Below are positions 1-12,048 of a DNA stretch of 64,000 nucleotides, piece by piece. The notes under the pieces are model-generated. The model was not told where the DNA came from, made no database searches, and saw only the letters and a program-made list of their open reading frames with translations. This DNA comes from Harmothoe impar (taxonomy: Eukaryota > Annelida > Polychaeta > Phyllodocida > Polynoidae). Position numbers and translations under genes: made by a program. The stretch's first letter is position 1; each line of letters begins with the position of its first letter. The stretch covers positions 12,425,555-12,489,554 of the forward strand of contig OX381707.1 in the NCBI GenBank assembly GCA_947462335.1. Reading direction: 5' to 3'.

Positions 1-1320
1 CAACTTTCTATATAAATCTAGACGCAGAGCCAAACCCCTATATAAATCTAGACCAGGTTAACCTGCATATAAAGGTATACCACTGAGTGTGTCTATTGCT
101 GTGGAATTTTCCATACCAATACTATCACATTCTCTCAACCAAACCTTGCCCTTCCTGATAGGTGTACTAGTCTCTGTCCCACAGTAAATGTTTACACCAC
201 TCCCATTATTTCTTGTTCTGTTTTATACACCCATCAGTTCATTATTTAAATCAATGCAGTCAATGACACACACACCATCTTTCACGGTCAGTGTAGTAAC
301 ATCTTTATTTCTTCGCTCTTCATCTACATAGAAAAGTACTACAATATTTTCTCATAATGAGCTCTGAGCAATTGACACCAAATCAGACAGGCAATCACGG
401 AGATGTACCAAGGATTTCAATGGAGGAGACAGATTCCGATCCGTATTCATCCAAATCAGAGAGCACCATGGATGAAAATATAGTCCGCATCAGCAACGCC
501 TGACCTCCTGGGAAGGCTTGTTGTGGTGGAGTGAAGAAAGTAGGGCATGTACAGGTGAGTGGTGGAGTGTAGGTGGGACTTACATAAGGTGGGTCAGTAG
601 AACAGGTGTGGGCATTACAGTAGGTAGGGTAGTGTGGTGGGGGAGTTATGTAGTAGGTAGGATAATGTGATCTGCCCAGTGAGGGCCATGAATGTCAAAT
701 CATGCCCGCATGGTCACCCCATGTGTTAACAAACTGTTAAATACATCCCATAGTATATACTAATGAAACTTTGCTAAATATTAGGAGAACTGAAATCTAA
801 ACAATGGTACTGCAAGGTTTATGTTCTAGGACCACCCTTGTGGGATTTAAAAAAAAAGAAGTTTTATTAGGTTGAATAAATACAGATACATCGAAATAAA
901 TAAATGTAAATGTATCTAAACCCAGCACGGGCGCATTGCCCTACTCCCGTTAGAACCTCTCATATTCCTTCCATTAGCAATCGTACATGTATAGGATTAT
1001 GCATTCATATCAAAATATCCTGACTTGGTCACTATTGGGCTTGGCATGATCAATCTCCCGTTTATGTTTTTACCGTATTGGCCTGTATAAAATGCTAGGG
1101 CTTCAAAAGAGTGCTGGTCTTGAATAAGTACTGGAGAGTACAGGGGTATAAAAATATTTATATATTCATACATTATATAATAAGTGTCTGCATACTTATA
1201 CGAACCAATACGGTACCAACTGAGGGGACACACAAACCAGTTAGAATGTTATAGTGGTTACAGGATGATGTCAAATGTAGCTATTGTTTATAGATGGGTT
1301 TAAGGATGGGTTAGGAGCCA
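1..1320. other. non-coding, no gene recognised
   Basis: AT-rich sequence with no convincing coding region. The first 60 bases hold two copies of a short direct repeat containing TATAAATCTAGAC. The open frames here are short and have no recognisable domain. Confidence 0.6.
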
Positions 1321-1705
1321 ATTTGGGGATCAATTTTTCAGTTACCCAATGTTTTTGTATTCACAATACTTATATAAATGTGTGGGTATGTGCAAACTGT
1401 TTAATTCTTTCTGATACTCATAAATGCATCAAACATGCAGGTAAACACGGTGAGAACAGGCTAGAGGATTCAACCCTTTCACATTTTGGGGGTCAATTTA
1501 TATTTTTCAGTTACACAATGTTTTTGTATTCATAATACTTATATAAATGTGTGTGTGTGTGTGCAAACTGTTTAATATTATTTCTGACATTCATAAAAAC
1601 ATCAATCATGCAGGTAAACACGGTGAGTTTAGAGTCAAACTCAAACTCAATACATCAAACATGCAGGTAAACATGGTGAGAACACGCTAGAGGACCCAAC
1701 CCTAT
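1321..1705 (+). repeat. tandem duplication, about 165-bp period, 2.3 copies
   Basis: Two diverged copies begin near 1321 and 1487. Each runs through CAATGTTTTTGTATTCA, a TATAAATGTGTG stretch and CATGCAGGTAAACACGGTGAG. A third, partial copy from about 1653 repeats CATCAAACATGCAGGTAAACA. The second copy also contains a short (GT)n run. It looks like a local tandem duplication of non-coding DNA. Confidence 0.75.
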
Positions 1706-1836
1706 TATATTTGTGTTGGGACTCAATTATATTAAGTGGTGTATTAATGATACCATTCATGTAGACACTATGATCACAAACCCATTGTGTGCACTGCAAA
1801 ATAAATAATCTAGCTGAGTTGGCTCCTATTCCATCT

Positions 1837-1990
1837 TTAACCCTTTAGGGCCAAGCATCAACTATAGTTGAGGCCATGGCTGGTCCAGCATCAACAATAG
1901 TTGATATCATGGGTGGCTGAGCATTGACTATAGTCATCATAACTCAATGGGATTTAGCATAGGCCCAGCCTTTAGGGAAATTTTTTTGCA
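1837..1990 (+). repeat. dispersed repeat with ATCAACTATAGTTGA palindromes
   Basis: This stretch starts TTAACCCTTTAGGGCC and carries three variants of a palindromic ATCAACTATAGTTGA-type motif. An inverted, diverged relative lies near 14015-14210, sharing CTATAGTTGATGCTCAGCC-type sequence and the AAATCCCATAGAGTTAT region. The TTAA followed by CCC suggests a piggyBac-type MITE family, but the second terminus is not clear here. Confidence 0.5.
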
Positions 1991-3354
1991 AAACATCTCG
2001 CCACCACCACCAGCAAATATTAAAAACTTATAGTAGGATATGGCAGTGATTACAGTGGTGGTTATAAGACTATTTGAATAAGCTAAAAAAACACCTACCT
2101 TTATTCACTACATAATTATATGATGATGAAGATAGAAGACTATCATTTTTTATTAATAGAACACTACTGTCCCTTTGAATCTTACTTTTACTAACACAGG
2201 ATTAACGTAGTGGTTAGTATTGGAGTAACTTTAATGAGTTATTTTACTACCTCAAGCCCACCAGTGATAAAGGTGTTGGAGGGGACTGGGGGGAAATTGG
2301 AGATTCATACACTAGAATCACTCCTTAACTGGATGGAGTATAGCTAAAATAGAACTGATATTCTTACAATAACAAAGGGTTGTATATGTTTAGGAAAGGG
2401 GCTGAACTGCTTTATTATTATCATTATTATTATTACTAGAATCCGAGAAAAGCGATGTGATATTGAAGTGAGGAACATCTACATTGCACTATGGTCATTC
2501 TTTTAATGTATATAATTGTGTTTACACATAATGTACATTTATGAATAACAGCTTCTACAGATAGAAAGTGTCATGAAAAAGCTGGTAAGGTATCCTTTTC
2601 ATCTATGATGATACTCTCCTGTTTTTTGCATCACTTATGTCTCTACTATGAAGACAACTCTAAATATTTGTCTTGTGTCATAGTTTTTAATTTGGTGCTG
2701 CGTGTTCTGTTTGTAATAAGTTACACCACACACTATGGAATCCTCCCTGGAAGTTGATATTTTTGTACTAATATATCCAAGCAGTACGCAATATAAAGGA
2801 TGTTAACCAGACTAAAGGCATCCTCCTGAAATGAGGTGTAGCTTAAGTGTGGCACACACAGCTGCAATGGAGTCTACATGTAGTGGTTTTAGTTAATTTA
2901 CTAATTGCATGTTTTGGTGTTATTTTGGAATTGGAAAAGGTTTTTGTCACTTTAGATATCTCTACTCTTGTCAAAGTATTAACATCAGAAGGTGATTGGT
3001 GACATTTTAGACACTGTTGATAACATACATAAAAGACGTATATTCTGAAATAGCGGATGATCATTATGTAGCCACAGTACACTTCAATGAGGCAGATATT
3101 AAACCCAAACCTTTTGCCTTGTGTTTTCATAAACACAGTCTTATACTACCTGCTGTACACTTTTGCATGTATAATGCACTGATGTCAAAGCTTCAAAAAA
3201 CAAGGTTGCATGCCATGGTCTCCGATCTCTATAGGAAATGACAGTTTTTCCTCTCCTCGGCAGCTGGAAAAGACATCATTGTGAGGGATGTAAAAGGGGA
3301 ATGCTGTCTTACTTAGTCTGTTGATAGATTGAACATATATTCAGTCCATATAAA
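1991..3354. other. non-coding, no gene recognised
   Basis: AT-rich DNA with short ATT/TTA microsatellite runs near 2412-2440. Small overlapping open frames near 2843-3241 lie on both strands, have no family resemblance, and are treated as chance. Confidence 0.55.
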
Positions 3355-3880
3355 TTTTTTTTTTTTTTTTTTAAACGGTTTTTATTTTATCCTAGGGCAA
3401 ACATTCGGCGGGGCCGATCTCCCATGATGGCCCTAGGGGGTAGCTCGCGACAACTCACACCCCTTATATTGTTATTGTCATAGAATGAAGTCCATATATT
3501 GTCGCGATTTCTTATCTATCTAATCTGAGCTAAGAGCCAAACAATAAGAATTTTTAGAAAAAGATCAGTGATGATTAATGTAGACGAAAAGTACAGGACG
3601 GATACAGTGATGTGGTATGTGGTGACACTGTAATGCTGTCTTTACTTATGCAGTTCTGCTTTTGGCTCATTTAGGGTCCGTGTATCTCGGCATGTGGCCA
3701 CTAACTATCTCACTAACTAAGGGAGATCGGGCTAACACAATAAACATTGTCAGTGGTACCACTATTCTACATACTGGAATCACTGAGTTGTCTTCTGTTA
3801 TATGATACATAGAAATGACAATTATAATTTTCCTTGGTTTTGATTGTCTCAGGTCCTACTTATGTCCAAACGTGGCGGGG

Positions 3881-4186
3881 CCATTAACAACGGTTTCCCT
3901 GTATTATGCTGGACATGTGCTTTCGAGCATGCACTTTTGTTCGTCGCCATTAACAATAGCTCCAGTACCGTGTATTCTGCTATCCGGTGTTCAGTTACCA
4001 CCTTTATATTAAAGTGCCATTAACAACAGTTCTTACTGATTTTTTGCCATTAACAATAGCCTAAAAATCTTTCAATTTGATCATCCCGTCTTGGGTACTT
4101 GCCCTGTTAGTCCCGAGTCTTTATAACCTTGATATGATGGGTGCCATTAACAACGGCGGTACCGGTTTTCAGCCATTAACAATAGC
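3881..4186 (+). repeat. six spaced copies of GCCATTAACAAYRG
   Basis: Copies lie at about 3881, 3946, 4016, 4046, 4143 and 4172. The ends alternate between ACAACGG/ACAACAG and ACAATAGC. Spacing is irregular (about 30 to 100 bases), so this is not a plain tandem repeat. They sit inside the 3' UTR of the LINE; on the element's own strand the motif reads YTGTTAATGGC. Confidence 0.8.
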
Positions 4187-4254
4187 ATTAAATTAAATTA
4201 AAAATTGATTTGAGTTTTTTCTAACCCACTTGCTCAATGTCCAGCATTTGGGCT

Positions 4255-7161
4255 TCAGTCTTGACTCCTCAGAAAAGGTCTGCCCTGGAATAACAACCAT
4301 GGCCTGTCAGCTACCCAATGTTTTCTGAATGTAATCTTCAGTCTTATTTTAATGGCTGTTTTAAATTTGTCCTTGTCTTCCAGCCACCTGAGTGCTGGAT
4401 CAAGCGTGTTCCAGTGGGCAATGAGTTGATAAATTGGGTCCCTAATCAGACCCTCCAATTTTGGGTGCTCTTGCATGATTGCAGGAGCGCTTGTGGCCCT
4501 AGTACCAGTACTTGGAACTATGTTTAGCTGTCCTGCAAACACTAGTCTATTACATACTGTCATTTGGAGATAGTATCTACGCAGGTCCATGGGTAGGCCT
4601 GTCTTAGTGTACAGTTCTTTCACCCTGATATCCCTTGGATCTCTTACTCTAAGGCAAAGCCGCAACGCGGTATTACTATACACATGGAGCCTTTGATAAC
4701 AGGTGACATTTAGTGCTGTAGTGAATATTAGGCCGTAATCAAAGTATGGTATTAGCATTCCTTTGAATACCGCAAGCGCGGCAAATTCAGTTAGACATTC
4801 CCTGACATTAGCCAATATCCAAACTTTACATCTTATTGATTGAACCATGCTTCTATAATGGTCCTGGAATGAAAGCCTATAGTCAAATGTGATCCCGAGA
4901 TATTTATACTTATCTACTTGCTCTAATCTATTGTTTCCTATTCTAAGATTCATGCTGGGCGGGTCATTGGTGAGGCTTTTAGTAAAAGACATAACTTTGG
5001 ATTTCGCAGGGTTTATAGTAAGGCCATTCTGATTGCACCATAAAGATATCAGGTGTAGGTCTTCTTGCATTCTGTCTCTCAACACCTTTATATCATCATT
5101 TTCATATACTAACAGTGTGTCGTCTGCATACAGTTTTAATGTGGAGTATGTGTTTAATTTTGGCATATTATTTACATATATTATAAATAGGAGAGGGCCC
5201 AGGATGGACCCTTGAGGAATACCGTATAATACTTTTTCCCAAGTGGAAAGAGTATCGTTACATATTGTGCGCTGTTGTCTATTCTGTAAATAGCTAGTGA
5301 ACCAATACACTGTGTTGTCACATAGGCCTAGTGGGACAAGTTTATTTATTAATTTAGAATGTGATAGCGAATCGAACGCTTTCGCAAAGTCCAAGAACAC
5401 CATGGCTACGTTTGACTTATTTACTAGTGCCCCATGCACGTAGTATGCCACTTGAAACGCTGTGTCAATAGTAGACCTGGATGAACGGAACCCATTCTGC
5501 GCACCCTCTAATAAATTATGACCTTCTAAGTAGGGGTAAACCTGATTGTATACCACTCTCTCCATTAATTTGCCTGGGACCGGTAGTAGTGATACTGGTC
5601 TTAAATCTGACGCTCTGGAAGGATTTATCACCTTAGGCAGCGGCACTACTTTGGCATTTTTCCATTTGTCTGGGAAGCACTTTGTGGTAATGGATAAGTT
5701 ACATAATGTGGTAAATTCCTTAGATAGAATCGTCAGACTGTCCTTCAGCAACTTTGATGAGATGGTCTCAATCCCAGATGATTTATATATATCAATTTTG
5801 CTGATCTCCTTCATTAGTTCGTCCCTGCTTACCTCCCTCAGCGAAAAGCTATCAGGCTGGACCGCGACAGGGGGGTCAGGGAGTCGCTGGGTTACTGTGA
5901 TATTGTTTGCCAACTTTTCCCCAATACCCGCAAAGTATTCATTTATTACCGCTGCTGCCTCCTCTGGCGCAATTTGATCGTTATTGCAATCCGTCAGATT
6001 AATTCTGGTTGAGCTGTTTTTATTAGGGATAACTTTTGAAATGGCTTTCCAAATTTTTTTCGGATCATTTCTGTATCTCTCTAACTGGTCACAGATATAA
6101 TCCCCCTTTGCTTTGCGTACTACATTATTAGTTAAATTCCTCAAATTTTTTGCTCTCCCTATGTCAATCATAAGTTGAGATTTTGCTGCATTTTTCAGTG
6201 CCCTGTCCCTGTCTTTCATCAGCTCTATGATATCATTACTCAACCATACGGGTTTCTCGTCACTAAACTTAAACTGCTTCAGAGGGTAAAGTGAATTGGC
6301 CATTTCCAGTATGGCATCTTCGATTACTTGCCATGCTTTATTTACATCCCTTAGGTTGTGAAATGTGTCCCAGTTCATGGTTAAAAGCTTATCCTGAATT
6401 TTTCTAAAGTCATAATCATAGTAAGATCGCCCTTCAAAGTGTGTTTTTACATGCATATTTCTCTCCTTTTTTATCAATAGGAAGACAGGTACATGATCAC
6501 TTAGGTTGGTCCAAATTACCCCAACATCCTTGACATACGGTGAGTTAGTGTATATCTGGTCCAGAGCATTTTCTGGGTGATACATAGGACGCGTGGGCTC
6601 ATCAATCATAGGTTCAATTTCATATTTGGACCGTATTTGATCCATGACAGAATCATCATGCAAGTCAATGGTAAGATTCAGATTGAAGTCCCCCATCATG
6701 TGTATCAACGGATTCCGCTTTAAAGTTTTAATGAAATCAAGGGTACCCTTCAAGGATTGTATGAACAGGTTCAGATCAGTTCTAGGGGGCCTATACACAT
6801 TAACTATAAATTCTGTCCTGCAACCCTTCCTTTCTAATTTTACTACCATTAATTCACAGTGAGCCTGCATGACATTACACTCTGGTTAAATCATTCTACC
6901 ATGCATTATACTTTCTTTCACGTATATCGCTACACCACCTGCTTTTGTTTCTGGCCTGTCTAATCTGTGTAATTTATACCCTTTGATATCAAGAAGTTTC
7001 TGGGTGTGCGGTTTCATCCAACTTTCCGTGACAGACAAGACGTCTGGGGTTCGATCATATGCGAAGTACCTGACTGATTCTATCTTACCAATAATACTAC
7101 GAACATTCCATGAGACAAGCAGGAGCCTTTTGGCTCTATTCTCCCCAGTACTCTTAGCCAT
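4255..7161 (-). pseudogene. LINE endonuclease/reverse transcriptase, one in-frame stop
   Basis: The protein nicks target DNA and copies its own RNA into it (target-primed reverse transcription). The N-terminal part (7161-6889) opens the apurinic-like endonuclease fold with LVSWNVRS and TESWMK. The rest of that domain, with MGDFNLN and LSDHVPV, lies beyond an in-frame TAA at 6888-6886. The reverse transcriptase follows with FLDFAKAFDSL, YGIPQGSILGP and the catalytic YADDTLL. An ATG at 7161 in AAAATGGCTAAG is chosen as start; the open frame extends upstream only to a GTG. Total length is about 968 codons, normal for CR1/Jockey-like elements. The two parts are in the same frame, so a single nonsense change separates them. 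The exact clade (CR1, Daphne/Crack or Jockey) is not resolved. Confidence 0.9.
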
Positions 7162-7237
7162 TTTCCTGCTGTTCGTATATAACAGTGTAGGAGTCCACAC
7201 ATACCAATGTGACTATACAATGGGGATGATACATTAA

Positions 7238-8880
7238 AATGAACACATATAAGAGATGACAACACTGATAATGGATCACTTTGTGTTTGTGAACCATTTT
7301 GCCCCGGAGGAGACTGAGGTGTCTCTTGGTTCTAGGGGGGGGAGGGGGGGAGGAAGAACCCCATATCACCTTCTTACATTATTTTGTATGGTTCAGGTCA
7401 GACCTTTTTTACATTATAACAGCAGTGTAGCGCTAGTACCACAGTTATGATGCAACAAATCAGTCAATGCTGGATAAGGCATTGTGTGGTACAGGTGCAC
7501 CATATGCAACAACTAGATGTATTTTGTGTACCTCTTCATAAAAGTAGGAGATGTGAACATGCGTCTTATTCTATAATCCAAATTTTATTCCCAAAGTGGA
7601 ACAGTAAACAGTGAGTTAATTTGACTGGTTAAATCCAGAGTATACACCCAGGCACGGAACTTTAACTTCTACTACAGAAGCGGAAGTAGTGGTAGGCCTA
7701 ATCAGGTGGAGGACTAGACCAGTACTACAGCCTGGCCCGTTTTTCCAGGCAGCCTGTTAATGCAGGCTGCCCAGGCTGGTTTAACAGGCCGGGAGTCTTT
7801 ACAGGCAGGGTGTTTGGTCAGGTTGTTCACACTCTCCCAGCACATGACCCTGGTGCAGCAGGCTGGGGCTCAGGCTTTCACACCTTTTCCAAGCAGAGGC
7901 ACCTGTTATGCCTGCTCTGATGCTTGTCCCATCAGATAAAATACCAATTTAAACATGTAATTATTTAATAATGCAGTGGACCAGGCACATACTGCATCCA
8001 TAAGTTGGAAGGTAATGTACTGATCTACATCCTCTATATGAGTTTATTCTTAGCAAATATCACATAAAAATCGCAAATATGATTATATAAAAGCTATAGG
8101 GAAAACACAGTCTTGCTAATGAACAGCCCTGTATTCCAGGCTGAGTGACCTCTGAAAACGGGCTGGGTGTGTTATGCAGGCTGTACTGTAAGTCCAGGCA
8201 GTCTTCCACCTGCTAATACTTTTGACCTAGTTCAGCTGTTACAACGAGGGGCGCACTAAGAGAAACAGTGTACAAATGTCCAACTTTAAATTTCAATAGA
8301 ACTTCCCAAAATACTTTTCCCCAGTACATTAATCTTCATACCGATTGTTTGTACTCTTATAAAGATTTCGAGTATCTTTCTTCAACGATAATACCAAAAG
8401 AGCACTATGTATCTGGCAGGGGCCTAAAACTTTTGACCACCTAACCCTTTGAACTATTTACACTGATGTGGTCAGTACCAGTCCCTTTCACTTGATGTGT
8501 GTGGGGGACAATGAGGGGATGGTGGGGAAGGCGAGCCTAAGACTTCTGACCCCCTGACCCTGTTAAGAAGAGACTAGTTTTCTTTTCTTACTATACATCC
8601 CTTCTATTTATGGATCTATGGATGGATCTATGGATCTATGCCTGCCCTATGAAGGAGGGTGAGACTATGAGTTATGAGTTAATTGTGATAAAACTGAATC
8701 TGATTTGGGTGATGTGAAGTGCGAGCAGATGATACATTGAGCTGGGGATAAGAATCAAGGTGTCGCTGTACATAACCTTAAGTAGGCCCAATTTGACAAT
8801 TTCATAATTTGATAATTTGATAGTGCAGTACAGTCATACCTTTACAAGTGCTACTATTAAATTTACTACATGATGTGGTT
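7238..8880. other. non-coding, CAGGCT-rich repeats
   Basis: No gene is seen. Between about 7725 and 8215 the motif CAGGCTG or its complement recurs many times in both orientations (for example GGCAGCCTG, GCAGGCTGCCCAGGCTGG), giving many small hairpins. A GGATCTAT microsatellite lies at 8610-8640. Confidence 0.55.
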
Positions 8881-9218
8881 GAATAGTTAAAATAATATCA
8901 CATTCTAGAACAGATACTGCTAGATGATTTATAAACTGACCAGATTCAGAATTCATGCAGAGTGAATACGGTCTAAGAATTCATGCAGAGTGAGTACGGT
9001 CTAACAAAATAAGGTTGTAAAACTTACAATGTGGTTAACCGTTATACGTCTCCCCCCCTTCTATGGTGAATAGTTAAAATAATATCACATTCTAGAACAG
9101 ATACTGGTAGGTGATTTATAAACTGACCAGATTCAGAATTCATGCAGAGTGAATACGGTCTAAGAATTCATGCAGAGTGAGTACGGTCTAATAAAACAAG
9201 GTTGTAAAATTTACAGAA
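8881..9218 (+). repeat. direct duplication of about 150 bp, period 187
   Basis: Copies at about 8881-9031 and 9068-9218 are nearly identical and start GAATAGTTAAAATAATATCAC. Each contains an internal tandem pair of about 28 bases with GAATTCATGCAGAGTGA and TACGGTCTA. The high identity indicates a recent duplication. Confidence 0.85.
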
Positions 9219-9629
9219 TTACAGCATACTTCAGTGTATGGTGAGTCACTTGAAATACAAATACATCAAACTATGATTTGGCCTATGATTTGGCCTTGGG
9301 TATGCAGAATTTGACACGTAAATTGTGATGTAAAGAATACAATATACAGAACACAGCCTCAACGATTCTGCATCCTAATAAAAGAGACTAACAAATGTGC
9401 TGTACCATAACAAAAATAGAGGAGATGATAAAGTTCACCAGTCCGTAAGTTTCCATTTCTATTGGTCAGCCTCATCGAGTTCTGTACCAATTCAACTAAT
9501 TTTCTTGACCAGCCTCATCGATTCTGTGCCAAGTGGAAAAAATAATAATAATAGTAGTAATAATGATAATAATAGGACCCCAAAAAAAGACCTCCCTCTC
9601 CTTTGCTATTCCTAACTTGGGGAGAGAGA
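9219..9629. other. non-coding, AAT/GTA microsatellite
   Basis: An imperfect AAT-rich microsatellite lies at about 9540-9575. The segment is the 3' flank of the minus-strand SGNH-like gene. No AATAAA on the minus strand stands out. Confidence 0.5.
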
Positions 9630-11251
9630 TTATTCAGCCTGGGATGGTGGCAGCTGTGGAGGGACATCTATCAGCGTGGCAATCTCTACCAAAACTCTGG
9701 CAGGGGTGAGTGCTGCACAGATCATACTTTCCTGTTCTGCCAACTTCTTGCCCATATCCACAAATCTATCTGCCCAAATTGTGAGCAACAGTGGGCTAGG
9801 TACCATGCCGTGGTTCAGGAAACGATATTTGTGCTTCCACCTACCGTGATTTCTAGTATGAACTGGTCTGGAGACCCAGGGGGTGGGGAGCCCTCTGACT
9901 GTATTCAGCTCTACTATACGTTGATTAGTCAGGATTATGATATTGTGCAGCACTTGTTGAAAGTCCAAGTGTGCTTGCTGTGTGTCATTTTCCTGGATTG
10001 GGGGTGATAACACTGCTCCTACTAGTGGTGCGAAGATAACTGGCGCATCCTGCATAATAGCATCGATTTCCTTTTGTACGCATAATATTTCGTTGGAGAT
10101 GTCTGTGGATAAACTACCAGCAGAGCTATCCCTTAGGCTAATATCGGAAGGTATCTGTGCTGCATCCTCAGACCAATAACACAAGTCACTGATACCCCCT
10201 AGTACTACCGCCATGTGACCAGGGTTCTTGACAACATGGCCCAGCGCTTCCATACCCAATTCTTTAATTCCAGCATCCGGGAACACCCAGACCTCGAAGT
10301 TAAACAGGTGGTTCCCTTGTGGTGCTGCGTCAAGAGCTTGGCTTAGGTTACGCCCGCGTACATCTGTGAATATGGTAATGTCCATTCTGCAGAGTAGAAG
10401 AACATATGTAGTAGGACCACGTAATATAATTACCCCATATCACCCAGTCACCATACTTCAGGTATTTAAATGAATTATACCCTGAGCGGACCTTTACACA
10501 ATCAGCATGATCATTCCCAACAGTAGAGTGGCTCCTCCCTATGTGAGTGAGGGGTGCATGGTGTAGCTCCACAGATTAACTTTTTCCTGTTTTGTTTATC
10601 CCATTTGGTGTAATTCTTCAGTTCTATTACTAAATCAGCCCAATGAGATAGGAGGAAGACAGTCGGTATCATGTTATTTTGCATTTCACGGAACCTGGTG
10701 ACCCAGATTCCCTCCTCCTCCACATGTATAACCTGGTCCAGGGGGGGCGTGGTAAATCCACGCACACTATTACAGTGTTGTATTGACTTGTTGATAACTG
10801 TTATCGCCATATCTAGAGTGTCTTGGAAACACAGACTCTCTAGCTGCGCTGATACAATGGGGGCAAATACAATTTTAGCGTCTCTTAACTGCAAGTCAAC
10901 TAATTCATTTGCAATTTTAAATCTTTCGTCGAGCAATGCTAGCATTTGAGCTAAGGAGTGTTCTCTTACTACTATGTTATATGGTAGCGTATCATTTGGA
11001 TTCCCTGGGAATTCTGACCACTTGCAAATATCGTTTAAACCTCCAAATACCAGTGCGGTACATGTCGGATTAGCTGTGAGAAAAATTAAAGCGTCCTGAG
11101 TTAAGTCTACCACCGAGGCATATGGCCGGTATCTGACATCAATATCTGCCCGGAATTCAGTGCTGGTCATAAGTGCCTGAAGTAAATTTTTCCCCCTTCT
11201 GTCTGTAAACACGGTCATGTCATATAGCTGCTGTGTGTCGTTTGAGGACAT
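9630..11251 (-). CDS. tandem SGNH-fold protein lacking catalytic residues (two exons)
   Basis: Two homologous SGNH/GDSL-hydrolase-like domains lie in a row. Exon 1 (11251-10581) starts at ATG and encodes domain A; exon 2 (10386-9630) encodes domain B after a good acceptor, CTACTCTGCAG. A GTTAAT donor after 10581 would join them in frame (phase 2) through a 194-base intron, giving about 475 aa. The donor is weak, so two separate proteins remain possible. In A the block I serine motif is FTDRRGKNLLQAL, block III is FGGLNDIC, and block V is NNMIPTVFLLSHWA. In B they are FTDVRGRNLSQAL, LGGISDLC and NHGMVPSPLLLTIWA. The nucleophilic Ser of block I and the Asp-His pair of block V are absent in both, so I infer a binding or structural role rather than hydrolysis. 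The substrate is unknown. An intact SGNH gene lies at 36.3-38.5 kb. Confidence 0.65.
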
Positions 11252-11329
11252 TGTGAGGGGAGGTGTATGAGCAGAACAACAACAAACAACAATTATCCGC
11301 CCGGTCGGGCGATGGGCGATAATGGGTAA

Positions 11330-11780
11330 AGTTGATTTTCTACGCTACCTGACACTTAGTTGGTGGCGCGTGTAGACAGTAGAGTTGGCGTATTGTAGCC
11401 TCAGTCCTCCTGCTTTGTCATATAATCAGCAAACAGTCTATTAGATGCACATAATACTCTTCACACCGCCCCTCGCAAATCGTAATCCAATACAGTCCTG
11501 TGATCAGAAACCCCGGTCCTTTCAGTCCGGCTGCTGCGCTCCTACTGAGGCGAGCACGTGCTGGCCTGGAGTCACGTGATATTTTCTCGATAGCTGATTG
11601 GACAGGGCAGAACCGCGTTCGTTAATATGATTGGATGACAGAAGGCGCTGGCCAGCGCGTGGCAAATTTCGTTGATTTGATTGGCCGAGCGGGGACGGCG
11701 CCGTTTTCGGCTGAAATGGCGGCGCCCAGATACAATTGGCCGTAGGGGGGTAGCGCTATTGACAAACACGTGGGCAATTA
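11330..11780 (-). promoter_or_regulatory. CpG-rich promoter with CCAAT boxes and a YY1-like site
   Basis: Against an AT-rich background this stretch is rich in CpG. It holds inverted CCAAT boxes (GATTGG) at 11596, 11629 and 11679, a related AATTGG at 11734, and AAATGGCGGC at 11714-11723, which matches the YY1 consensus. On the minus strand the boxes read as CCAAT, pointing at the SGNH-like gene starting at 11251. Multiple CCAAT boxes about 30-50 bases apart are typical of NF-Y-driven, TATA-less promoters. It could be bidirectional. Confidence 0.6.
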
Positions 11781-12048
11781 CCTAGAGGGGTGATTACGCT
11801 TCTTCAGTGCAGCTGACCCCGGTGAGATAAAGTATACCCGCACCCATCCTGCAACAAGGCGCATACGAATAAAACCATCGACATTTTTAAATGATGAATT
11901 CCAAAATTACTTTAACTAGTCGACCTGGAACATGATGTATGAAATGGGATGAAAATTCGACAATTAAATTTAAATGAGTAAATAAATATAGGGCGGCATG
12001 ATGAAGGCTAGTCAGGGTAATTTTCAGTTTGTTTTCACATGTTAGTTT

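Larger units (their letters stand above)
3355..7161 (-). mobile_element. non-LTR retrotransposon (LINE), CR1/Jockey-like
   Basis: The element reads on the minus strand. It has an endonuclease/reverse transcriptase reading frame (7161-4255), a 3' UTR of about 0.9 kb, and a poly(T) run at about 3355-3372 on the plus strand that is its likely poly(A) tail. Within the 3' UTR six copies of GCCATTAACAAYRG (plus-strand sense) lie at 3881-4186. I found no clear target-site duplication, and no ORF1 was found just upstream of the endonuclease. The copy looks young, because its frame is open except for one stop codon. Confidence 0.85.

Noticed and set aside
2843..3241. Two overlapping small open frames
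   Set aside because: They lie on opposite strands in AT-rich DNA with no domain, promoter or splice evidence.
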